Below, in pieces: positions 49,841 to 61,200 of a DNA stretch of 64,000 nucleotides (position 1 is its first letter; each line of letters starts with the position of its first letter). The DNA is from Chimonanthus salicifolius (lineage: Eukaryota; Streptophyta; Magnoliopsida; Laurales; Calycanthaceae), in assembly GCA_013350335.1 (NCBI GenBank), contig CM023540.1, forward strand, positions 25,585,175-25,649,174, in the 5' to 3' direction. Position numbers and translations under genes: made by a program. Below the pieces are notes generated by a model. That model was not told the origin of the DNA. It made no database searches and was given only the letters and a program-made list of their open reading frames with translations.

Positions 49841-50576
49841 TTTGAAATTTATGTTCATGGATCTGTGCTAATAAGGATTTCAAGGATTTCAAAGTGGAGG
49901 ATTTGTGCCTCTCTTGGGACGGTTGTTTGGCACCCACATGTAAGAGAGGCAAACCGAAGTTGGATTGGATTTCCTCCGCCCCTAGGTTTTTGGAAGTTTA
50001 ATGTTGACGGGTCATCCAAAAGAAAACCAGGACCGGCTGGGATTGGGGGTGCGCTTAGGAATCATCTGGGTTTTACTCGTATTGCGTTTTCGGAGTCTGT
50101 TGGAATTAAGGAATCTAATGAGGCGGAACTTCTTGGTATTAGGAGAGCTCTTTCCTTAGGGGCCTTATTAGGGGGGGAGAAGTTAATTATTGAAAGTGAC
50201 TCATCCAATGCTGTCAAATGGGCAAAGGGTTTGAAACGTCCACCTTGGAGACTGATCACCTTGGTAAGGGAGATTAAGGAATTATCGATGGGCTTGGAAG
50301 TATCTTTCTCTCAGATTAGTAGATCAGCAAATGGGGTAGCGGATTTCCTCGCAAAGAATAGTGTAGAGGGGGTGATCCATGGCACTTTTTATACCCCGGC
50401 TGAGTAGTTCTTTGGGAGCGTTGATTGTTGATGTTTTTGTTGTATTTTATTGTTCTTTTTGTTGGGAGGGGGCTTATTTCTCATAGGCTTCTCCCCCCCT
50501 TCCCCCTTCTTATTTTCTTCTTGTACTGTAATCCTTTTATTAATGAAAGTCTACTCTTAATTGTTTAAAAAAAAAA
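49841..50576 (+). mobile_element. 5'-truncated LINE with RNase H domain and poly(A)
   Basis: A single frame (49865-50407) encodes an RNase H domain of the type found at the C-terminus of plant LINE ORF2 proteins: WKFNVDGSSKRKPGPAGIGG, SNEAELLGIRRAL, IIESDSSNAVKW and ANGVADFLAKNS, so the four acidic active-site positions (D, E, D, D) are kept. A G/T-rich 3' UTR, a CCCCCC stretch and TTTATTAATGAAAGTC then lead into poly(A) at about 50566-50576. The reverse transcriptase and endonuclease parts are missing, so it cannot move by itself. The 5' limit is approximate. Confidence 0.8.
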
Positions 50577-53500
50577 TAAATAATTGGACGTAGGCCCTTC
50601 AAAAGTAAATAATAAATTAACTCAAGTTAACCTGAATTTCTAGAGCCCAAACCCAGGTTAACCTGAATTTCTAAAACCCGAGCACAATCTAAATTCTATA
50701 TGTAGGACCCAGGTTCGATTTCAAATCCAAAATGTGTATGCGGGCCTATGTAGGCTTAAAATAGAAGTTCTTTTGTATAATTTTATAAATTTTCTCTTAA
50801 AAAAATTATATATTTATACATAATATCAATTAAAGAAAATTATATCTTATAAAATTTAACTTAAATTGGGGCTTTTGGTCTAAAAACGGGCTTTCATGTA
50901 CGAGGCTTGGGTTGACATGAATCCTAATTTGGGCCTGATGTTTTGGGTCCAAAAATGAGCCCGACTTGAGCCTGGGCCAACACAAACTCGAATGTTTTTG
51001 AGTTTTTTCATGCGGGTTCGGTTAAGCCTGGCCCAAGTTTCACCCGTACTACCATTCAAAATGAAAGTATAACTCAAGATTTACCGAAATATAAAATTTT
51101 ATATTTTCAGCTATTTTATTTTTCAACTTTGATCGTTGATGTCATGTCATGGCCTTTGATTAGAAGGCTACAAATTTCATACGAGTTTGAATATTGATAT
51201 TTTGGCTAATCTAGAGGTCCCATTTAATTTACTATTTTTTATAAGGACAAAAACTCGCTAGACTAGACTTACGTGACTCGATGGGTCTAGTCCAAGTTTC
51301 AAGTTTTTAAACCATGTTATCACTACAATGGTCTAATTTTGAAAGCATTTTATCTTGAAATGTGCACCTCCATCAAAATAATTTCTTAATATATTGACAT
51401 TTGTCCTTAAACAATCATAATTTCAATGTGAGAGGGTCGAGTAGTATGCACTATGCAGTTTGCCCCGGTTCTTAAGGAATCATCATCATCTAAGTTATTT
51501 TTGTCATCAATTTAGAGTTGACTTTTATATTTGAATTTGACAAAGTATTTTCATAAGTCGATTGCATATCTGACGTCCTAGGAGATTTAAAGTCATAACT
51601 TTCAGATTCTAGCAACTGACCTTTACCCATCGTACTTAGAGGTTTTTGTCCGATGGTTGGACTTGATTATATGGTTAATAAAATATCAATATCTTCATTA
51701 TGAGTATGCACAATTACACATAATACATAGAATTAAAAAAAAATTCTAATATTTATATCAAAATTGATTTATTCACTGATACTTTTACTAGTTCATAATA
51801 TAAGAGTTTTTCTCATTTTGCTCCTATATTCGTCTCTTGTGGTGCAATATACTACTTAAAAGTAAATTCCTTAATATATATAATAAATATACACCAAGGG
51901 TCTTAGGTCGAAGAAGACTTAAACATAGAGAGTTCAATTGGTAGGCCGTAGACCTATAGACAAGTCCAGTTGGCTTACAAGCTACTGTGTTGAATTCAAT
52001 TAAATTATAGGTCGAGCTTAGCCAGCGAATAAATAAGTTGATTATCAAGTTAGTTCCTTCATAGAATAAATTAGGCTAAGCTCTGTTCATGTATAATCAA
52101 TGCTAAGCTATGCCTTGCTCTACTCAGCTTGGCTTGAACTCAGCTCATTATTTGGAGGTTTACTTTAATTTTAGCTCAAACTATGCTCATTTAGTGTCAA
52201 TATAAATGTCGGTAGGGCTGAAATTAGGGTTGCAACCTGATCCGAGTTAATATTTATAGAACTTGATCTAACCCGACACGAGTTATTGACCTAAAATTTG
52301 CAACCGACTCGATCCGAAGTCTAACTCGACTAAACCTGAATTCTGATCCGACCCGCATTCTAAATCCATTTTAGCCTAATTTTAGCGGGTCGGGTTTGGT
52401 TGGATTGGATCAAGTTAACTTGTAAATTTCTTAATCCAACCCGAATTTCATATAAATTTTTGTTTTCTCAACTCGATTCTTTAGAGTACTTGATTGTGAA
52501 TCTTTGAGTTTGAAGTGGTTTCTTGAAAGAAGTATGAAAACAATCTTAACTTCTATATTTAGAGAATTCTTAGAGGAATTGGTTTTTAACACTTAGTGAA
52601 TAGTAAGACATTAAGGTTTATTAGAAAGTTTATTACCTAAATACCTTATCAACTGAATATACTTTTAGTTGTAATTATTTATATCATGAGACTTTCGTAT
52701 ATTTTTTTTTAATTTATGTGTGAAAACTCGAAGAAAATCTAAAGTACAACACTTTCAAAAGAGTATATATTATATATCAATAGATTTTTCGCCTCTCTAG
52801 AAAGTTTCTTCTTCCTTCGAATGACAAATTTGGGAATTTTGTACATGTATTTTGCTGAGATCATTGTAAGACTAAGTGTTATGAAAGACTAAAGGTTTTT
52901 TTTTTTATAGTGGGCTGGGGTTATTTTAAGGATATAATTTGTATATGTTTCTCTAATATTTTGCACTGTTATAAGCTATTTCTTTGTTTAATGAAATTGG
53001 GTTTTTTCTATTCCTTATTCTTTGTCTTCTTCTTGTTTATTGTATGCATTTAGCACTGCACATTAATAAATTTAGCCATCTATGTGACAAAAAATTTCAA
53101 AAACTTAGTAGCTAGGGGGCCCCTTTCTTCATTTTTGCCTTCTTTTTTTCTCATTTATTAATGAGATTGCAGTGACTTTCATGCCGTGGGTTATAAAAAG
53201 TGAAAATATTAAATATAAATTCGTCGAATTTGAAAATCAATAATAATTAGAGGAGATAAAGAAATGAAATGAAACTAAGACCATTTACCATATAAAATAA
53301 AGTTACCAAGAACATGGCCACCGGTTTCAAAATAAACAAATAAATTGATATTGGGTGGCCATAGGCTCCACAGAAATGCCAAAATTTGGGCAAAATTTGC
53401 ATTTAAATCAGTCCTATATCTATGTAAAAAAAAAGGCTGAGAAGCTGACATGAACTAAGTAGTATCCTGGGTCACAAATTACTCAAATCCTATGAATGTT

Positions 53501-53630
53501 GCATAAATTGATCATATATTGTACAAAATATTAATTTTGATATAATTAAGTAGACATTTTGACCCAGACATTTTTATTGGGCCTTTAGTGGGCAAAAATA
53601 TTTCTGCCTAAATATCAAAATTATAAAAGT
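50577..53630. other. Intergenic DNA, no gene seen
   Basis: Contains words such as CCTGAATTTCTA repeated near 50630-50680, GGGCTTGGG-type phrases at about 50880-51050, the partial dispersed repeat at 52225-52470, and otherwise AT-rich DNA. Confidence 0.5.
52225..52470 (-). repeat. Dispersed repeat, GGGT/GGATC family, partial inverted copy
   Basis: Contains AACCCGACACGAGTTATTGA, GATCCGACCCG and TAAATTTCTTAATCCAACCC, matching parts of 19750-20095 in the same orientation. Shorter and more diverged. Confidence 0.45.
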
Positions 53631-54002
53631 ATCTTTATCTATAAAATTATAGTTTGATAAAATTTAAATCTAACATTTTTAGAAATTAATATTTGCTGAA
53701 CACACTCTTAACTAATTGGAGATTTGCTCTTTAGACTTGTCTCATTTGAAGTCAAAATACTCTTCACTTCTTATCCTAAGTAACGAGGGATTTTGTGCGC
53801 TCTCTTTGACGCAAATCTTTATCTATAAAATTATAGTTTGATAAAATTTAAATCTAACATTTTTAGAAATTAATATTTGCTGAACACACTCTTAACTAAT
53901 TGGAGATTTGCTCTTTAGACTTGTCTCATTTGAAGTCAAAATACTCTTCACTTCTTATCCTAAGTAACGAGGGACTTTGTGCGCTCTCTTTGACGCAAAT
54001 CT
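53631..54002. repeat. 184-bp tandem duplication, two units
   Basis: ATCTTTATCTATAAAATTAT starts at 53631 and again at 53815; the two units are nearly identical (one difference seen, GATTTTGTG against GACTTTGTG). The low divergence points to a recent event or an assembly duplication. Confidence 0.85.
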
Positions 54003-54390
54003 CTCATGGCTGAACTTTCATACAAGCACCTCCTCTGGTGCAGGCCATTACAATCTCACTCCATTTGGACAAGAGTCGTCTCCAGCTCTACCACTCTATC
54101 TTTCCACACCTTGGTCTGAGAGTTGAACCGGGCTCTAACACCATCTGTAACGACATGTCCCGCTAATACAATATTATCCGTTTTGGAGCCAATATCCTCT
54201 CATGGCTTTGCATTAGTCCAAATATCACACTTAAGCTCAAAATGCGTCATACTAGAAGGGAGGAGAAGTTAAATTTATATACTCATCTTCATTTATTGTC
54301 TTAGGCAATGTGGGACTTTGTGTGCACTCTCTCTAACGCAAATTTCTCGTGACCGAACTTTCACACAAACACGCTCCTCTAGTGTAGACC
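54003..54390. repeat. Degenerate repeat resembling a TRIM or LTR remnant
   Basis: Words such as TGTAACGACATGTCCCGCTA, ATATTATCCGTTTTGG and GCAATGTGGGACTTTG recall plant TRIM/LTR sequences. The part at 54260-54390 is a diverged third version of the neighbouring 184-bp unit's end (GACTTTGTGTGCACTCTCTC, GAACTTTCACACAAAC). The class is uncertain. Confidence 0.35.
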
Positions 54391-55236
54391 ATCAAAATAC
54401 ATCATGGGCATTGTGAACAAAGACTAAACCAAGAGAGGAAAAGGGGGAGGAGTAGAAGAAAAATTACAGTTTAATTTTTTCCAAATTACAATTTGTAAAT
54501 TAATCCCTCACTTTTCTATAGAATGAATTTCTTCTCTACTCTCATTAGAAACTTGTAAATTGCAATTACGACCTTACAAAAGGTGTAATCATCTCATTTT
54601 CCCGTACAAAGGAGCACATAATTGATTCATTTGCTTCAAGTTGAGGTAGAATTAAATAGAGAGTCGGTAGAGTGAAAAGGGTATTTTATTAATTTATTAA
54701 ATGTAAATAAAAAAATTAAAATTAATTACTCATTTTTAATATATGACAAAACAAAAAAAAACCTGACTAAAACCACTTCTCCCATCGGCGAGTTCGAAGT
54801 TCGAACCATGTTTGGAAATGCAGTCAAACCCGTCTCTCTCTTGGGGGATTGGGTGGGGGGGGGGGGGACATGCCACATGGCATGCAGCAATTGGTTTTCA
54901 ATAGGCCCCACGCACAAACAACCAATCATGGATAGTCAACATTAGTCAGACTAAATATCTCTCGCCAAATTACGAAAGCATAAACCCTCACACGGAACTT
55001 TCTCAAGAGGTGTCTCTTTCATCTCTTCAGATCTCCGAATTCACTTCTCGCGCTTTCGTGGATTTCGGAATCTCCAAACGTTTTCTGGAATTCTGCTAGG
55101 AAATTTGTATCTAGAAATCGAGATCTGTTGTTCGCAAAGGGAAAGAAAGGATTGTGCGGGAGATCCCTTCCGTACGTAGCTTGAAGAGGGAAGAAGAAGA
55201 AGCAAGGGTGTGAGCACAGGAATCGTCTGTGATGAG
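54391..55236. other. Upstream region and leader of the SPT20/PHL-like gene
   Basis: AT-rich at first, with a run of 13 G at about 54855-54867, then a GC-richer leader from about 55000. No obvious TATA box. An out-of-frame ATG at 55232 overlaps the approach to the main start at 55237; the main ATG has the better context (G at -3 and G at +4), so scanning past the first is plausible. Confidence 0.5.
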
Positions 55237-58200
55237 ATGGGAATTTCTTTCAAGGTCTCGAAAACTGGATCTCGCTTCCGCCCCAAACCTCCTCAGTCAG
55301 ACATTTCAGTCGAAGACGCGGCCGAGAATTCCAAGGACAGTTCCCGGGTTCTTTCCGCTAATGAATCTTCAGCTTCCAAGAGAAAGCCAGAGGTAATAGT
55401 TCCACCATTTCTTTTTCGTTTTTTCGTTTTTTTTTTTTGTGTTTAAATTCTGTGTTGTATTATGCTTCCTTTACTGCCAATTCCTCATTAACTAATTGAA
55501 TTCGTTATTTTGATCATCTTTGTTTGATCTACGTTTGGTGGCGAAGTAGGACAAGTTAGGGTTTGGTGGGTTTTCCCTCTTTTATCATGTAGTTAGTGAG
55601 CTTGAAGATTTTATTTTGATCGCTTTTACAGTAGGATGTAATTCATCAAGATGTGTAAGAAGAAAAAGGTACCTTGGTAATTAGAGGAAGCTGCTCGCTG
55701 AAAATCATGCTTTAGCATACATAAATGCTTCCTCTCAAAAGGAAGCGTAGATAATTGTGTGATTCGGAAACTGTTTTCTCCGTCCCCATTGGGTTTTCAG
55801 GTGCTTGTGGACCCTCTTCAAAAATGCTGTTTGGTCATGGGAGCAATACATAGGATTTGAAATTGCAATTGGATGGTATACACGTTGTGATTGGCAGCAT
55901 GAATTAACATCCAAATTTCCTTTTCGATTGTCTTGGCATATTTGGTTACATAGCTTGTCTCTTCACCTAATGGACGTTAGATTTGTTTTAGGCCAGACCT
56001 GAAGCGACGAAAATCTTGATTTGGGGTGAACAATGAGAAAATAGTGGCCTGTATAACATGATTCCCATTTTCTTTGCCTCCCTCTAAAGTCTAAACACAT
56101 TGCAGAGCAGACAAATATGAGGTTCCAGTGAAATGTTAGTTCAAAATGCAATCTGGCAAGCATCCACAGGCACCAATTTCTGGTCCTGCTCTCAATGTGA
56201 TTGGCAAGCATACCTGCTTAGATCTTCTGGCATGGACACCTAGCTCTCTTTATTGTTTAATCTTTATTATTAATTTCTTATTAAAAATTATGTTCATTTA
56301 GAGTTGTACATGTTACTTTTCCTAGCCTATATGATTTTCCATTTCTTATAAGTTCATTGATCTGTTTGCTTAGACTAATTTTGATGACATGGGTGAGGAA
56401 GTTGGGGGCTTCTCAGTTTCATCCACTTGTTCTGGAGGAAATCCTGCCGTACCTGGTGAGACTGATTGAATAGATTTTGATTTTTTTTCCTAACAATATC
56501 AACATCTGAGCTATTTAGTTGCCTCACTCGCTTTTTTTTTTTCCAGATCACGAAGTGTCTTTTACATTGAATCTCTTTCCAGATGGTTTTTCTATCGGAA
56601 CTGCTGAGGTTTGTTAACAAGGAAACTCTGTTGTTCAAAAACTTAAGTATTTTGATTTATTTTTTATTGGCCAGCAACTGAGTTTGCTTGGGCTTATTGT
56701 TGGCATCAAGGATATGTTTAATCTCCTCAGGCCTTGAATTTCTATCTGTGGTTGAAGAGCCCATGTTTCAGTTGTCTTGATCAATGATCTGAGAAGCCTC
56801 ACCATGGACAGAGCGTGCCCTAAAAATAATATATTTTTAGATTTTAGCCATAAAAAATACATTTCATTCCCATCATAACGTGAAATGTTTCTGTATTCTT
56901 TTTTAGCCCTTTTTGCCCGTATCATTTGATTGATTAGGATTTAGGTTCATGCCAGCTGGATTTTTTTAAGAATGGCTTATCTGTGATGGGACCATGATAT
57001 CAGCTATCTGGGTCTCTAAAGATGGAGAGACCATTTCATGCACAATCAGTGCCTGAGGATCTTTTGAATATCCTTGGGTCAAAGACTACAAAATTCCTCA
57101 GTACTAAAAGGATACTGCACATTGGAAGACTACAATCTTACGTGATCAAATTAACAATCCATTGTTATTTTCTATTTTTTATGTAAGCATGTTGTTCTCT
57201 AATTACACATTATCTAATCTGTGTCAGAAGGGTAAGCTACAGCCTGTGCTTCAAGATATCCGGAAGTCACTGCGTCCATATGATAGGAAATACGAGACTC
57301 TTTTCTCTGTAAGTGTTTGATACTTTGATTAACTTTTTTTGTAAGTACATCTATCTTTATTTTTGGTCTAAAATGACGCATTGAATTTCTGTTACTTGTT
57401 TTTAATTTTTTGGTTCATATCTTTAGTTGTATGTGTAGCTTACTTCAAACATATGCTGCTGTAGATACTTTTTTAACTTTCCCAGTGTTAATTTTGTCAT
57501 ATTTACAGTGTGTTCTCTTATTTTTTTTCCGCCTCTTCTCTCATGTTCTTGTAGGCAATTGAGTCAGGCCTGTTGCCTGGGGATGTTCTAGATGATATAC
57601 CTGGCAAGTATTTTGATGGGACAATTGTCTGTGAGGTAATGCCCTGCCAACACTTCCTTTGTAATGTATAAGATTGTATCATTTATCTTCAATTCACATT
57701 TTAACATCTGATTTTTATTTTCCTTGCCTTTTCTATTGGAATGTGGAATATGGGGTTTCGATTTCTTTGATCATGCTTGAGTTGTTTTGATTTGACATGA
57801 GCTGGAAGTGAGAAAAAGTTGACCTTCAAAATCCATAATTCCTTAATATTTTTTCTTATTTTTCAGTGTTTCTATATACTTAAAAAAAAAATCGCTGCAG
57901 GTGCGGGACTACCGGAAGTGTGTATCTGAACCTGGAAGCACTACTTTGGATGGATATCCTGTTGTTAACAAAGTGCACCTTCGGATGTCACTGGAAAATG
58001 TTGTTAAGGATATTCCTTTAATCTCAAATGATTCTTGGACTTACAGTGATTTAATGGTTAGTATAAATAATTTGTTTATTTTTCCTTTTCCTGTTTTTAA
58101 GTACAATCTATTGAAAGGAAAACATCACATGACTTTTTCCATGATAGAATGTTTAATAACTTGCCTGCTAGCCCACTACATCAGTTCTCTTGTCTCAGCG

Positions 58201-61200
58201 TTGTAACATGGACATGAACGTGTTTCACTAAGACTTTGCAGTTTTTATACTGTAACTTTAAGATGTCTGAAATGTTCCATGTTTGCATTTTTTAATTATA
58301 TATGTAATTAAATTCAGTATTATCTTAGTAGTAACTTTACCTTTGGTATCGATTGTAACATTTGTATGCAATCTGTTTTTGTAGTGTAGGGTACACATAT
58401 CCTGCAAACATGATAAAAAAAATTCATTATCTGAGTAGTGTAAACTTGTTCATTAATTATGTGCTTCTAGGAAGTTGAATCGCGAATAGTGAAAGCTCTA
58501 CAGCCCCAACTTTGTCTTGACCCCACGCCAATGATGGACAGACTTGACTCTACCAACAAGGTAATGACTCTGCAAGGTCCTCAGCTATCACGGAGGCTTT
58601 TCTTTTCTCAAGTATTTCTAGTTGACTCTAATTGTCATTTTCAGCTCAATTTGGGCATTTATATGGGGAGGAAGAAAAGATCGAGACAAATAGCAGAAGT
58701 AACTGTCACGTCTAACAATCAAGTCTATGGGAAGAAAGTGTCCATTGACAGGGTACCTGATAATACAAACTGCAGGCCAGGAGATTCTGGGCTCACCATT
58801 CCAGGTGATGTTGCTGCTCAGCATGTCCATGAGAATTCAACTCTACAACATGCAATTTCAAGCAGCTTGCCAGCACTGAGACCCAAAAACATTGGACAAG
58901 ACAGTCTTAGACCAGCATTGCCTTTGTCGTCCCAACCTAAATTTCAATCAACAGTCGGCTACCCTAGAATTGTTCATGATCGTGGCTCTGGGTCCACTGC
59001 ACATACACTGGCTGTTAGTGTAAATTCCAGTTCATCAACTGCACCTGACTTGATTAACTCATATGCAGACACCATGAATTCAAATGTTCCCCTTCAGGTT
59101 AAAAGAGAAAATCCAGATCCCCAACTGTCACCTATCTCAGGTATCAAGAGACCAAAACAGACCCCACTGGGTCCAGACAGCAGCATGCAACATCAACAGA
59201 TAGGCCAAGCACTGGACAACCTTCATGGAACCGATATGCATTGGAAAAACCCAGTGTTGCAGCAACAATATGAGGCTAGAGCACTCCAATATGCCAATAT
59301 TGGGGGTCAAAAATATGCCCACGCACAGCATATGATAAGTGATCCAAGGCAACCTGTTTTTGGAGGGGCTCAAAATCAGGATCCGGGGATCCCCTTTTAT
59401 CTAGAGCAGCAAGGGATGAGGTATGGTGTTAAGGAAGAGAGATCTGAAACAGAGAATCTTGGCAAGCAAGAGCTTGAGAAAAACAATGATAATTCACACA
59501 TGTTGATGACAGAAAGCAATCTGTTGGATCAGCAGCAGAGAATGCAGAGGCAGACACAGCAGCAATTTCTAAGATCCCATGTTCCTCCCCACACACAGTG
59601 GCAGAATCTTGGTCAACTTGTTGATAAGGATCTGAGAAAGGATGAGTTGCTTCAGAAAAGGAAATTGGTACAAAGTCCACGTGTTTCTTCTGGAGCTGTG
59701 GTACAGTCCCCTGTCTCATCCAAATCTGGGGAATTTTCTAGTGGTTCACTAGGGGCCCACATGGGAGCAGTCCCAACTACTGCTGTACTCAGTTCTCAAA
59801 AGGAAAAAACTACAGGAATTTCCAGTACTGCAGTTGGAACCCCTTCTGTGTCTTCCAGTCCCAGTGATTCCATGCAACGGCAGCACCAGGCCACATTGGC
59901 TGCTAAACGGAGATCGAATTCCCTCCCCAGAACTCCAGCAGTTAGTGGTGTTGGATCCCCTTCTAGTGTTGGTAATATGAGTGTCCCTTTAAATGCGAAT
60001 AGTCCTTCAGTCGGGACCCCTCCTTTGACTGATCAAGCTACTCTTGAAAGGCTCTCTAAGATTGAGTTGTTAAGTCAAAGGTATGACAAGAACCATATCT
60101 TTTTCTACTACATGTTTGCTAATGTCAAAGACCCCTTAGATGTGCTGCATCATACCGTGCAGCAGGTTTGACCCACCATGTAAATTGTTTGATATTTCAA
60201 TCAGAATCATACTGCATGAGCTGGGCCCTGCATCTTTGCTGGGTAGTTGAATGTGGAATGTTGGTTGTCTCCCAACCTTTTGTTGTGTAGATATTGAGTG
60301 GTTGAACCCACATATGGCTGCCAAGATGGACCTGAGTCTGTTTGTGCCATGTTTTTGAACTGTGGCCATCTGTCAGGCAAGTCCTGTCCAAAACTTTAAT
60401 TTACTTGACTAGTACCATGCTCTATATTGGTACCTGTTTTCCCCAGAGAATAAGAGTCAATTGAAGTGGGTGTGGCCTGATAGAGTTCATGGGACCTAGG
60501 TCCTCCTTAGGAGGTTTAACATATCACCCTTTACAATGAGAAGCAAGATCTAAATGAACATAGATGAATATTGAAGTTATGTTCACCTGGAGAAGGGTGA
60601 GTCTGGATCATCTGGAGGAGGCTAGCCTCCAGACATTCTCTAAAGCATTTCATCTAGCTGTGACATGTAATTGAGGGTCCTGTCCATGTCATTTTATTTT
60701 ATACATTTTCATTCTCATCCACTTCAGTTTGCTTGTGTTTTGCACTTTCAGGTACCAACTCAATTGCAAAAAGAATAAAGTTGATGAGTGTCCTGTAAGG
60801 AAGCCCATGAGCTATTCAACTCAAAAGATATCATACTCTCTGGCAAATGCATTTAATATGGAGGATTTCAAAGATACAATAACTACAAAGCCAATGTCAA
60901 AGTCACTTGTTGGTGGGAGCATGAATGTCTGTAAGAGCCGAATCCTGAGTTTCTTGCACATGGAGCACATAAACCAAGGTATTCAAGCTTCCTTAATTGA
61001 TTCACTTTTTAATCACTGGTTGATTCCATGTTGGCTGATAAGGGGTGTCCACGAGCTATAGCCTGTTCAAGAGTTACCAGTTAAAGAAGGCAATTTCATG
61101 GCTTGTAGACCTTGGCGATTGCCTTCTGATGATGCATATCAGTGATTGGATTCCATGTCAGAAGTGCATTGCTTTTAACAGAAAAGGGGGGTTTTCATCA

